A DNA stretch of 64,000 nucleotides from an uncultured Clostridia bacterium (GTDB lineage Bacteria > Bacillota > Clostridia > Christensenellales > CAG-917): the NCBI GenBank assembly GCA_944363035.1, contig CALVTS010000002.1, positions 1-64,000 of the forward strand, written 5' to 3'. Under the pieces are notes generated by a model. The model worked only from the letters and a program-made list of their open reading frames with translations. It made no database searches and was not told where the DNA came from. This document shows, piece after piece, positions 44,250 to 53,200 of this stretch; within the stretch, counting starts at the first letter, position 1, and the number at the start of each line of letters is the position of its first letter. The translations under genes were made by a program, and so were the position numbers.

Positions 44250-46313
44250 ATGAAGACTTTTGCAACCGATTTTATCCGTAATGTCGCGCTCATCGGTCAC
44301 TCCGGAGAGGGCAAGACCTCCCTTGCCGAAGCGATGCTTTTCACCACCAAGACCATCGACCGCCTCGGCAAAGTTGACGACGGCACCGCCACGATGGACT
44401 ATGACGACGAAGAGATAAAGCGCAAGATATCCATCAGCATGGCTCTCGGCTATGCGGTGTGGAACGGGGTGAAGATCAATCTCCTCGACGTCCCCGGCTT
44501 TTTTGACTTCGAGGGCGAGATGGTCGCGGCTCTCGCCGCCGCCGACAGCGCCATCGTCGTGACCAGCGCGTCCGGTTCTCTCACCGTCGGCACCGAGAAG
44601 GCTCTCGAGATGTGCCTTGAAAAGAGAGTGCCCGCGTTCATTTACGTCAACGCGGTCAACAAGGAAAATTCGGATTTCATGTCCACCGTGGACGCCATCA
44701 CCGCGAAGTATTCCAAAGTCGTCCCCATCGAGCTCCCCATCATGGAGGGCGGCAAGATGACCGGTTATGTGGACGTCTTCACGGGCGAGGGTTTCTCTTT
44801 GGACGGCAAGAGCGTTTCCGTCCCCGCGGCTCTCGAAGCCAAAGCGGCGGAATTTAAGGATAAACTCATGGAGATGGTCGCCGAGACGGACGAGGAACTC
44901 ATGATGAAGTTCTTCGACGGCGAGGCTTTCACCGCCGAGGAGATACAGCGCGGTGTTCACGCCGCCATCGACAGCGACAGCTTCATCCCCCTCATGGCGG
45001 GCAATGCCACCACCTGCACCAGAGTTGACGGTCTGCTCAACAAGATAGTGGATCTGCTCCCGTCCCCCGCGAAGGCGCACAAGCACAGAGCCGTGAAGGA
45101 CGGCGCCACCGTGGAAGTGGCTTGCGACTCCTCCGCGCCCTTTGCCGCGCAGGTGTTCAAGGCGGTCGTGGACCCCTATGTGGGCAAGATGCTCATCCTC
45201 AAAGTCATCAGCGGCAAACTGACGAGCGGGGACACCGTCTACAACAACACCGCCGAAAAGACTGAAAAGGTCGGCACCATCTACGTCCTCAAAGGCAAGA
45301 AGCAGGAGCCCGTCGATTGCCTGGAAGCGGGCGACATCGGCGCGCTTTCCAAGCTGGTCTACACCAACACCAACGACACTCTGTCCTCTCCCGATCTCAA
45401 GCTGGATTTCGAGAAGATCGATTTCCCGAAGCCCGTCATCTCCTACGCGGTGCGCGCGGCGAAAGACGAGGAAAAGGTCATCCAGGGTCTCATCAAGATG
45501 CAGGACGAGGACGCCACCTTCAAGGTGGAAAAGAATATCGAGACGGGCGACGTGCTCATCAGTGGTCTCGGCGAGGCTCAGCTTGACATCATGTGCAAGC
45601 GCGTCAAGAACAAGCTCGGTCTCGACATCAGCTGGCAGGAGCCCAGAGTGGCGTACCGCGAGACGATAAGAAAGACTGCGGAAGCCGAAGGCAAGCACAA
45701 GAAACAGTCCGGCGGCGCGGGACAGTACGGCGACGTGTTCATCCGCTTCGAGCCGGGCGCCGAGGACGGCGAGTTCGAATTCGTGGATGCCATCGTCGGC
45801 GGCGCGGTGCCCAGACAGTTCATCCCCGCAGTCGAAAAGGGTCTGCGCGAAGCCATCAAGAAGGGCGTGCTCGCGGGCTATCCCATGGTCAATGTCAAAG
45901 CCACCCTCTACGACGGAAAGTATCACCCCGTCGACAGCAAAGAGATCGCGTTCATCACCGCCGCGAAGCTCTCCTATCAGGAAGCGTGCGTCAAAGCGTC
46001 TCCCTGCTTCCTCGAGCCCATCATGGAAGCCAAGATCACCGTCCCCGGCGATTATCTGGGCGACATCCTCGGCGACATGAACAAGCGTCGCGGCAGGATA
46101 CTCGGCACCGACAGCGCGGAGGGCGGCAAACAGGTCATCACCGCGGAAGTCCCGCAAGCCGAAATGTTCCGTTACGCCACGGACCTTCGCAGTATGACTC
46201 AGGGCAGAGGCAAGTTCACTATGGAGCTCATCCGCTACGACGAAGTCCCCGCAAGCGCGAATGCTAAGATCATCGAGGACGCCAAGAAGCGCGAGGAAGA
46301 AGCCAAAAAGTGA
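44250..46313 (+). CDS. Elongation factor G-like protein with altered GTPase motifs
   Basis: A 687-residue paralogue of EF-G with all five EF-G domains by length and layout, including SGGAGQYGDVFI in domain IV. It belongs to the branch starting GHSGEGKTS (P-loop, residues 16-24). G3 reads DVPGF (80-84) where canonical EF-G has DTPGH and this branch normally DTPGF. G4, which reads guanine, should be NKxD but is N134-A-V-N137; the following KEN cannot restore it in register. Ribosome-linked nucleotide use may thus be lost or changed. The true fusA is presumably elsewhere. Function is unproven for this branch. Confidence 0.88.
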   Translation: MKTFATDFIRNVALIGHSGEGKTSLAEAMLFTTKTIDRLGKVDDGTATMDYDDEEIKRKISISMALGYAVWNGVKINLLDVPGFFDFEGEMVAALAAADSAIVVTSASGSLTVGTEKALEMCLEKRVPAFIYVNAVNKENSDFMSTVDAITAKYSKVVPIELPIMEGGKMTGYVDVFTGEGFSLDGKSVSVPAALEAKAAEFKDKLMEMVAETDEELMMKFFDGEAFTAEEIQRGVHAAIDSDSFIPLMAGNATTCTRVDGLLNKIVDLLPSPAKAHKHRAVKDGATVEVACDSSAPFAAQVFKAVVDPYVGKMLILKVISGKLTSGDTVYNNTAEKTEKVGTIYVLKGKKQEPVDCLEAGDIGALSKLVYTNTNDTLSSPDLKLDFEKIDFPKPVISYAVRAAKDEEKVIQGLIKMQDEDATFKVEKNIETGDVLISGLGEAQLDIMCKRVKNKLGLDISWQEPRVAYRETIRKTAEAEGKHKKQSGGAGQYGDVFIRFEPGAEDGEFEFVDAIVGGAVPRQFIPAVEKGLREAIKKGVLAGYPMVNVKATLYDGKYHPVDSKEIAFITAAKLSYQEACVKASPCFLEPIMEAKITVPGDYLGDILGDMNKRRGRILGTDSAEGGKQVITAEVPQAEMFRYATDLRSMTQGRGKFTMELIRYDEVPASANAKIIEDAKKREEEAKK

Positions 46314-46340
46314 TCTCCGAAGACCGCTCGAATCAAAAAA

Positions 46341-46373
46341 CAAAAAATCCACCGAGTTTTCGGTGGATTTTTT
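46341..46373. terminator. Bidirectional terminator
   Basis: AAAAAATCCACCGA, loop GTTT, TCGGTGGATTTTTT. It ends both the EF-G-like gene and the convergent kinase gene. Confidence 0.95.
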
Positions 46374-46406
46374 ATGTCTCTTCATTTTGAGAGAAAAGAT
46401 GCAGAG

Positions 46407-47231
46407 CTACTGCTTTTCAACCAGCATCGGGATGGCGCGCTCTATCAGCAATCCGAAGCGCAGATCCACTTTTTCGCCCACGGATACGCGTATGCACTCC
46501 TTGCAGAAATCCACAGCCGCCTGCGCCGCGCCCTCGAAGCTCATGCCCGAAAGCAGCTTGCCTATGAAGACGGAGGAGAGGCAATCTCCCGCGCCGTGGA
46601 TATATTCGGGGTAGCTCTCGTTCATCTGGAGCGCTATTCTGCCTTCCGAAAGGGTAGCGGTGCCCTGTTTCGTCCCTTTCATTATGCCGGAAAGGAGCAC
46701 CTTTTTGAATCCGTTGTGGTCGAGTATCTTTAATATCATGCGCGCGTTGGCTTCGTTGGGTTCAAGGCTCATGTCCAGCCCCGCGAGCATCTTGCCCTCC
46801 GTGAAATTGGGCATGACGATGTCCGCTATGCGGCACAATTCGAAGATCTTGTCGCGGTAGGCGTCGTCGAATATCTTGTAAAGAGAGCCGTTTTCCGCCA
46901 TGGCGGGGTCCACCGCGATGAGCGCACCTTTCTTTTTCATGTCCCGCGCGATGGAGATCGCCGCTTCCGCCGTCTTGATGGAGCCCAAAAAGCCCGTGTA
47001 AAGGCAGTCGAAGGAGATCCCGAGCTTGTTCCAATGCTCGTAGGAGGGGAGCATATTGGGGTAAAGGTCGGTGTAGGTGAACCCTTCGATGCCGTATGTC
47101 TGCGTGGAGAGCAACGCCGTGGGGAGCCCCACCGCGTCGTGTCCGCAGGCGCAGAGTATGGGGAGCGCCGCCGTCAGCGAACAGCGTCCCACCGAAGAAT
47201 AATCCTGAATGGTGAGTATGCGTTTGTCCAT
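46407..47231 (-). CDS. Pyridoxal/pyridoxamine kinase (PfkB-like fold)
   Basis: A 274-residue ribokinase-fold kinase that phosphorylates vitamin B6 forms to feed PLP enzymes. It opens with LTIQDYSSVGRCSLTAALP, as pyridoxine kinases of the PdxY/PdxK type do, has VDPAMAENG, and ends with the anion-hole motif GAGDCLSSVF. The aspartate of GAGD is the catalytic base. PdxY-type function is the best guess; hydroxymethylpyrimidine kinase is less likely given the N-terminus. The ATG lies 6 nt after an extended -10 and has no properly spaced ribosome site. Confidence 0.88.
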   Translation of the reverse strand: MDKRILTIQDYSSVGRCSLTAALPILCACGHDAVGLPTALLSTQTYGIEGFTYTDLYPNMLPSYEHWNKLGISFDCLYTGFLGSIKTAEAAISIARDMKKKGALIAVDPAMAENGSLYKIFDDAYRDKIFELCRIADIVMPNFTEGKMLAGLDMSLEPNEANARMILKILDHNGFKKVLLSGIMKGTKQGTATLSEGRIALQMNESYPEYIHGAGDCLSSVFIGKLLSGMSFEGAAQAAVDFCKECIRVSVGEKVDLRFGLLIERAIPMLVEKQ

Positions 47232-47237
47232 ACTCCG

Positions 47238-47266
47238 ATTTTATCACTAGGGAGCCTCCATTTCAA
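47238..47266 (-). promoter_or_regulatory. Promoter of the pyridoxal kinase gene, start-codon proximal
   Basis: On the minus strand TTGAAA, a 17-nt spacer, TGA and TAAAAT, then CGGAGT and the ATG. Confidence 0.75.
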
Positions 47267-47367
47267 GACCGAAAGTACGCCCGTAAACATATCAATTCCC
47301 GAAAAATGTCGGTTTCATTCCTCGCAGGGGAGAGTTTTTCGCGCGGTCGCAGGAGGCAAAATTACTG

Positions 47368-47396
47368 TTGCAAATCCGCGAAAGTGATGATATACT
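47368..47396 (+). promoter_or_regulatory. Promoter of SRP RNA
   Basis: TTGCAA, a 17-nt spacer ending in TGA, and TATACT, 6 nt before the RNA 5' end. Confidence 0.8.
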
Positions 47397-47402
47397 GTTT
47401 AA

Positions 47403-47668
47403 GCTGTGCTAGACGGGGAGCCGGCGGTGCCCTGTAAACTGCAATCCGCCATAGCAGTGTCGAGCGCCGACCGAGGCTTTTCTTATGGAAGGCCGCGCCG
47501 TACAAGGGGTGTCGATAGCAAGGTCCCGTGCAACTGCATACTGTGAACCGTGTCAGGGCTTGACCGCAGCAGCACTAAGCAGGCGTTGCCGTGTGCCACG
47601 GGGAAACTTTGAAGGAGCTACCTATACGGTTTACGCTTCGGTTTGGACTGTCGGAGTCGGTGCACAGC
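47403..47668 (+). ncRNA. ffs: Signal recognition particle RNA, large bacterial type
   Basis: About 266 nt, matching the long Bacillus-type SRP RNA with Alu and S domains. The ends pair (GCTGTGC with GCACAGC). The Alu part keeps GTGCTAGACGGGGAG and GGTGCCCTGTA, then TGCAATCCGC. The S domain keeps GAACCGTGTCAGG and AGCAGCACTAAGC. The apical tetraloop, normally GGAA, reads TGAC at 47561-47564 when aligned. Good promoter and terminator flank it. It guides membrane-protein targeting with Ffh. Confidence 0.95.
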
Positions 47669-47673
47669 ATATG

Positions 47674-47707
47674 AAAACCCACCGTTCGTTCGGTGGGTTT
47701 TCATTTT
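47674..47707 (+). terminator. Terminator of SRP RNA
   Basis: AAAACCCACCG, loop TTCGTT, CGGTGGGTTTT, then CATTTT. Confidence 0.93.
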
Positions 47708-47780
47708 GTCTCGGGGCGTAGTCCCCGAAGGAGACTTTATCGTGCGAGTGCAAGGAAAAGCGCACGGCGCGCGGCGACAG

Positions 47781-48632
47781 TCATTTCACATCGCGTTCAG
47801 CGTTGAGGAGAAGCCCTCCGAAGAAGAAGAGGACAAGCCACATCGCGCACCCTCCGTAGGCTATGCCCGCTTCCTGCGGTGTGAAGACGGAAGCGCTTGC
47901 GAAGGCGTCCGCGCAGTAATAGGGGTCAAAGAGCATATAGACGAATTTACCCGTCACGTCCGTCCCCGTGGTGAGCATGGCAAGAGAGATCTGCACCACC
48001 ATGACGAGCACGTCGCCGAGTATGATGAGCATGGCGATGAGAGTCGCCATCGAGGCGGCTTTGGAGCGCATCGAGAAGCATACCGCGGTGTATATCGCCG
48101 CAAGCGTGAACGCCAGGAAAATCTGCGCGCCGAATGCCGACGCGGTGTAGGAAAAGAGGGAGGAAAGTGCCTCTTCCGACACCTCGGAGGCTTTCGCCGC
48201 GACTGCGCACATCGCAAAGGAAAGGCAGACGTATATCACCGAAAGCAGGCTTAATGTGATATATTTTGAAATGTAAAGCTCGGTTTTGCTCACTCCGCGT
48301 CCGACAAACAGCCTTGTCATCCCGGAGGAAAAATCACTGCCGATAAAGAGAGCGGCAATGATAGGCATGAGGAAAAACACACCCGACGAGGAGGGCGCGC
48401 CGTTGAGCATCGTGAAGAGGAATGTCCCCGTCACCGCGTCCACTTCGGAGGGGTCGAGGGGAGAGCCGTCTTCGGGCAGAGAGTTCAAGAGGTCGGTGAG
48501 CGCGTTCTGCGCCAAAGCTATTATCATGGTGAGGAAAATCATCACCCCGATCCCGATATATACGCTCTTCATCCGCATCAGTTTGTAGAGGTCGGAGGAG
48601 AGCAGTGAAGCGAAGTTTTTCAGACGTTGCAT
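47781..48632 (-). CDS. ABC transporter permease (ABC-2 type)
   Basis: A 283-residue integral membrane protein, with about six hydrophobic segments (for example SVYIGIGVMIFLTMIIALA near the start, GVFFLMPIIAALFIG, YITLSLLSVIYVCLSFAM, and one at the C-terminus). This is the layout of ABC-2 exporter permeases, as in bacitracin or lantibiotic export. AGGAGG lies before two adjacent ATG codons at 48635 and 48632; the second has the better spacing. It begins 10 nt after the ATPase gene, its partner. The exported substrate is unknown. Confidence 0.85.
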   Translation of the reverse strand: MQRLKNFASLLSSDLYKLMRMKSVYIGIGVMIFLTMIIALAQNALTDLLNSLPEDGSPLDPSEVDAVTGTFLFTMLNGAPSSSGVFFLMPIIAALFIGSDFSSGMTRLFVGRGVSKTELYISKYITLSLLSVIYVCLSFAMCAVAAKASEVSEEALSSLFSYTASAFGAQIFLAFTLAAIYTAVCFSMRSKAASMATLIAMLIILGDVLVMVVQISLAMLTTGTDVTGKFVYMLFDPYYCADAFASASVFTPQEAGIAYGGCAMWLVLFFFGGLLLNAERDVK

Positions 48633-48642
48633 CATTCCCTCC

Positions 48643-49551
48643 TCACAGCATATCCACAAATGCGGATTCCAGGTCGCCGCTCACTATCCTGAGCTCCATC
48701 AACGCGACTCCGTGTTCGGCAAAAAGGGAGGACACTTTGGCGATGTCCGTCCCCGCGCCCGTAATGTCCGCCGTATTCCCGCGCATGACGAATCCCTCGC
48801 GCCCGTATGCGGAAGTCAACAGTTTTTCTGCGCGTTCGCGTTCGGGCACGACCACGCGGATACGGGGGGACGCGAGCGCCGCCAGAGCTTCCCCTCGCAG
48901 TTCTGCGACGTGTTTGCCCTCCTTCATGACCCCGTATGCCGTCGCCACACGTCCGAGTTCCCCCAAAAGGTGGGAGGAGATGACCACCGTGACCCCGCGT
49001 TCGCGGTTGAGGCGCATGATGAGTTCGCGTATCTCCATTATCCCGGCGGGATCCAGCCCGTTGACGGGCTCGTCCAAAAAGAGCATATCGGGGTCGCCGA
49101 TGAGCGCCATAGCTATCGCAAGGCGTTGTTTCATGCCCAAGGAGAAGTTCCGCACGCTCTTTCTGCCGCAGTCGCCGAGCCCCACCAAAGAGAGGAGGGC
49201 GGAGACGTCAGGGCGTGGGGCTCCCGTCGCGCGCGCATATACGTCCAAGTTCTCTTTCGCGTTAAGTCGCGGATAAAAAGCGGGCTGTTCGATGAGCGCC
49301 CCGCATTTTGAGCGCGCCTTTGCGAGCGCATGAGGGGAACTCTCTCCGAAAAAAGCCACTTCTCCGGATGTCGGAGTGGCTATCCCGAGAAGCATACGTA
49401 AGAGGGTGGTCTTTCCCGCTCCGTTTCTGCCTATGAGCCCGTATATCTCTCCCTGCCGCACCGAAAGAGACACGTCGTCCACGCGTTTTATCCCGCCGTA
49501 GACCTTGGTAAGCCCGCGGGTCGTGATGGCGATATCATGCAAATTTTCCAT
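48643..49551 (-). CDS. ABC transporter ATP-binding protein
   Basis: A 302-residue ATPase for the adjacent permease. It contains Walker A GLIGRNGAGKTTLLRM, Q-loop ALIEQPAFYP, signature NFSLGMKQRL, Walker B MLFLDEPVNGLDP and the H-loop VISSHLL. The QR sequence and the C-terminal domain fit the antibiotic-export (BcrA/LanF-like) class. The start at 49551 gives a normal N-terminus and lies 6 nt after a TTGACA/TATGCT promoter, so the mRNA would be leaderless; longer readings overlap the promoter. Confidence 0.9.
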   Translation of the reverse strand: MENLHDIAITTRGLTKVYGGIKRVDDVSLSVRQGEIYGLIGRNGAGKTTLLRMLLGIATPTSGEVAFFGESSPHALAKARSKCGALIEQPAFYPRLNAKENLDVYARATGAPRPDVSALLSLVGLGDCGRKSVRNFSLGMKQRLAIAMALIGDPDMLFLDEPVNGLDPAGIMEIRELIMRLNRERGVTVVISSHLLGELGRVATAYGVMKEGKHVAELRGEALAALASPRIRVVVPERERAEKLLTSAYGREGFVMRGNTADITGAGTDIAKVSSLFAEHGVALMELRIVSGDLESAFVDML

Positions 49552-49557
49552 GTGTAA

Positions 49558-49586
49558 AGCATATATCCCGCCGTACGTTCTGTCAA
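49558..49586 (-). promoter_or_regulatory. Promoter of the ABC operon, start-codon proximal
   Basis: On the minus strand a consensus TTGACA, a 17-nt spacer, and TATGCT, then TTACAC and the ATG. Confidence 0.75.
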
Positions 49587-49640
49587 GAAGAGGGGAGTGG
49601 AAGCGCCTCATCGGCATACGGATCATAATATGACGTGCGT

Positions 49641-49830
49641 CTTGTGGATACATCATCCTTGCAGGGTCGTTGCTCGCACTATTTCAAATAGGCATAACGC
49701 CCGGGCGGGGCAACAGCCGATCCGTAGGCTGTTGCCTTTTCCGCCCGTTCGATCCCCTTCATCCCTTGTGATAACAAAAAACGCAGGATGTACCCTGCGT
49801 TTTCTGTTATGGAGCGAATGAAGGGAATCG
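49641..49830. repeat. Tandem duplication next to tRNA-Gly, distal copy
   Basis: 49703-49830 repeats 49917-50044 with one mismatch in 128 bp (offset 214); weaker similarity extends up to ACATCATCCTTGCA at 49650. The unit holds GGGCGG/CCGCCC around GGCAACAGCC/GGCTGTTGCC plus TTTT, a terminator stem at 49776-49803, and 21 nt of the tRNA-Gly 3' end (49810-49830). The rest of the tRNA is not copied. Confidence 0.92.
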
Positions 49831-49862
49831 CTCCGCACTCACTATGCCGACTGCACATACAA

Positions 49863-50044
49863 CTTGGGGAAGACATCATCCTTGCATGACTTATCGTTGT
49901 TCGCGCTATCACGCCTGGGCGGGGCAACAGCCAATCCGTAGGCTGTTGCCTTTTCCGCCCGTTCGATCCCCTTCATCCCTTGTGATAACAAAAAACGCAG
50001 GATGTACCCTGCGTTTTCTGTTATGGAGCGAATGAAGGGAATCG
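49863..50044. repeat. Tandem duplication next to tRNA-Gly, proximal copy
   Basis: The original-looking copy, continuous with the intact tRNA-Gly. Includes the terminator stem AAAACGCAGG / CCTGCGTTTT at 49990-50017 directly after the tRNA 3' end, active in both directions. Confidence 0.92.
49990..50017. terminator. Terminator of tRNA-Gly
   Basis: AAAACGCAGG, 6-nt loop, CCTGCGTTTT; on the minus strand it lies 6 nt after the tRNA and is followed by a T-rich tract. A second copy lies at 49776-49803. Confidence 0.85.
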
Positions 50045-50097
50045 AACCCTCGACCGCAGCTTGGGAAGCTGCTGTTTTACCATTAAACTACATTCGC
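50024..50097 (-). tRNA. tRNA-Gly (anticodon CCC)
   Basis: A 74-nt tRNA with encoded CCA. On the minus strand acceptor GCGAATG pairs with CATTCGC, the anticodon stem GCAGC/GCTGC encloses TTCCCAA (anticodon CCC), and the T-arm is GAGGG-TTCGATT-CCCTT. Confidence 0.95.
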
Positions 50098-50126
50098 GTT
50101 GCGATCCTTTGACGGACAACAATCGT

Positions 50127-50154
50127 ATTTTAGCACAAAGACGGAAAATGTCAA
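50127..50154 (-). promoter_or_regulatory. Promoter of tRNA-Gly
   Basis: On the minus strand a consensus TTGACA, a 16-nt spacer, and TAAAAT preceded by TGC. Confidence 0.75.
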
Positions 50155-50191
50155 CTCTCCGCGCATGAAATCGAAAACAATTCGAAATCGG

Positions 50192-50220
50192 TTGCCTTTC
50201 GCGCGGTTTCATTGTATAAT
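50192..50220 (+). promoter_or_regulatory. Promoter of ileS
   Basis: TTGCCT, a 17-nt spacer, and a perfect TATAAT. It leaves only about 25 nt of leader before the start codon, too short for a T-box. Confidence 0.8.
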
Positions 50221-50251
50221 CTTTACAATTTTATTGTAAATGAGGAAAACG

Positions 50252-53200
50252 ATGTACAAACCCGTTGACACATCTTTAAACTTTGTGGAACGCGAAAAGG
50301 AGATACTCGCGTTCTGGAAAGAGAACGAGATCTTTGAAAAGAGCGTTGAAAAGAACAAGGGCGGCAAGAGTTTCAATTTTTACGACGGTCCTCCCACCGC
50401 GAACGGAAAGCCCCACATAGGGCATATCCTGACCCGCGTCATGAAGGATATCATCCCCCGCTACAAGACCATGAAGGGGTTTTATGTCCGCAGGAAAGCG
50501 GGCTGGGACACTCACGGTCTCCCCGTCGAGCTGGAAGTGGAAAAGATGCTCGGCATAGACGGCAAGCAGGAGATCGAAAAATACGGCATCGAACCCTTCA
50601 TCAAAAAGTGCAAGGAGTCGGTGTGGAAGTATAAGCACGAGTGGGAGATAATGTCCGACCGCATAGGCTACTGGGCGGACATGAAAGACCCCTACATCAC
50701 CTACGACGACAGATATATCGAATCCGTCTGGTGGGCGATAAAGCAGATGGCTGACAAAGGTCTGCTGTATAAGGGCTACAAGATAGTGCCTTACTGCCCC
50801 CGTTGCGGCACGGCTCTTTCCTCTCATGAGGTGGCGCAGGGCTACAAGGACGTGGAGGAGAAATCGATATTCGTCAAGTTCAAGGTCAAGGGGAGGGACA
50901 ACACCTTCTTCCTCGCCTGGACGACCACGCCCTGGACTCTTCCCAGCAACGTCGCGCTCTGCGTCAATCCCGCCGAGGATTACGTCGAGATAGCGGTCGG
51001 GGAGGAGCGCTATATCATGGCGGACGCGCTTGTCGGGAGCCTCTTCAAAGAGGGTGAGTACGAAAGGATATCCGTCAAAAAGGGCAAAGATTACGAATAT
51101 ACGGAATATGAGCCTCTCTTCGACTACGACACCGGCGCGAAAGAGAGAGCGTATTACGTCACCTGCGACGGCTACGTCACTCTGACCGACGGCACGGGCG
51201 TGGTGCACATCGCGCCCGCATTCGGCGAGGACGACAGCAACGTGGGCAAGCATTACGGTCTGCCTTTCGTCCAGATGGTGGACGGCAGAGGCAGGTTCAT
51301 CGACTCCGCCTACGACCTCAAAGGCGTGTTCGCAAAAGACGCCGACAAGCTCATCATCGAGAGGCTGAAAGAGGAGGGCAAGCTCTTCAAGGAGCTGATG
51401 TTCACCCACAGCTATCCTTTCTGCTGGCGTTGCGACACTCCCTTGCTCTATTATGCCAGAAGTTCCTGGTTCATCAAGGTCACGGCGGTCAAAGAGGCGT
51501 TGCTCGCCTCCAACGCCTCCGTCAACTGGATGCCGCCCACGATAGGCACGGGCAGGATGGGCAACTTCCTGGAAAACGTCATCGACTGGGGCATCTCCCG
51601 CGAAAGATATTGGGGCACTCCTCTGCCCATCTGGGTGTGCAACAAGTGCGGCAAGATACACGTCGTCGGCTCTCGAGAGGAACTCCGCAAACTCGGCGGG
51701 CTCGATCACGACATCGAATTGCATCGTCCCTATATCGACGAGGTGAAGTGGCAGTGCGAGTGCGGCGGAGAAATGACGCGCACCCCCGAGGTGCTGGATT
51801 GCTGGTTCGACAGCGGTTCCATGCCCTTCGCGCAATGGCACTATCCTTTTGAGAACAAGGAGATATTCGAGGAGACTTTCCCCGCCGATTTCATCTCCGA
51901 GGCGGTGGATCAGACGAGGGGTTGGTTCTACACCCTGCTTGCGGTGTCCACGATGCTCTTCGGCAAATCGCCTTTCAGGAACTGCATCGTGCTCGGTCAC
52001 GTCAACGACAAGGACGGCGTGAAGATGAGCAAGCACAAGGGCAACGTCGTGGAACCCTTCACCGTGCTCGACAAGCAGGGCGCCGACGCTACGAGATGGT
52101 ATTTCTACACCTCTTCCGCCCCCTGGCTCCCGTCCAGATTCTCGGCGGAGAACGTGAGCGAGGCTCAGCGCAAGTTCATGGGCACTCTGTGGAACACTTA
52201 CGCCTTCTTCGTGCTGTACGCCGAGATAGACAAGTTCGACCCCTCGGAGCACAAGCTCTCCGAGCAGAAGCTCACCGTCATGGACAGATGGATACTGAGC
52301 GGGCTCAACACCCTCATCAAGACGGTGGACGAGGGCTTGAACGAGTATAAGATAACCGAGACCGCCCGTGCGATAGCGGCTTTCACGGACGACCTGTCCA
52401 ACTGGTATGTGCGCCGTTCCCGCGATCGCTTCTGGGGCAGCGGTATGGACGCGGACAAGGAAGCCGCCTATACCACTCTCTATACGGTGCTTTCCACTCT
52501 TTCGGAGGTGATCGCGCCCTACGTCCCCTTCCTTGCCGAGAATATGTACCGCAATCTCGTCGTGCCTTTCTTCAAGGACGTGCCCGAGAGCGTGCATCTC
52601 TGCGATTTCCCCGTGGCGGACGAAAGCCTCATCGATCCCGTCTTAGAAGAGGGGATGAAAGACGTGCTTTCCGTCGTCATGCTGGGCAGAGCGGCGAGGA
52701 ACGTCGCAGGTATAAAGAACCGTCAGCCCCTCCGCCGTCTCATCTACAACGGCAAGAAGGAACTCTCGGACGACCTCAAAGCCCTGGTGGAGGACGAACT
52801 CAACGTCAAGGACGTTCAGATCTCCGCCGACAGCGGCAAATTCATAAGTTATGAGCTCAAACCTCAGCTCAAGACTCTCGGACCCAAATACGGCGCCCTC
52901 CTCGGCAAGATACGCGCGCTTCTTTCGGAGCACGCGGACGAGATAGTAGCCGCCGTGCGCGGCGGAGGCGCGTATACCGCCGATATCGACGGCAGAGAGG
53001 TGGAACTCAAAGAGGAAGATCTCCTCATCTCGGTGAAGAGCAGAGAGGGCTATTCCTCGGAGTCCGACGGCGAGACCACCGTCGCGCTGGACACCACTCT
53101 GGATGACGAGCTCATCTTCGAGGGCGCGGAGCGTGAGATAGTCAGCAAGATACAGACCATGCGCAAGGAGGCGGGCTTCGAAGTGACGGATCACATCGCG

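Noticed and set aside
44217..46385. 722-residue open frame opposite the EF-G-like gene
   Set aside because: Antisense shadow; the + strand gene has full EF-G domain structure, promoter and terminator.
49810..50044. attL/attR pair of an integrated element at tRNA-Gly
   Set aside because: The copies share over 100 bp beyond the tRNA end and enclose only the duplicated flank, which fits tandem duplication better.
50276..52597. 773-residue open frame opposite ileS
   Set aside because: Antisense shadow of ileS with no recognisable features.
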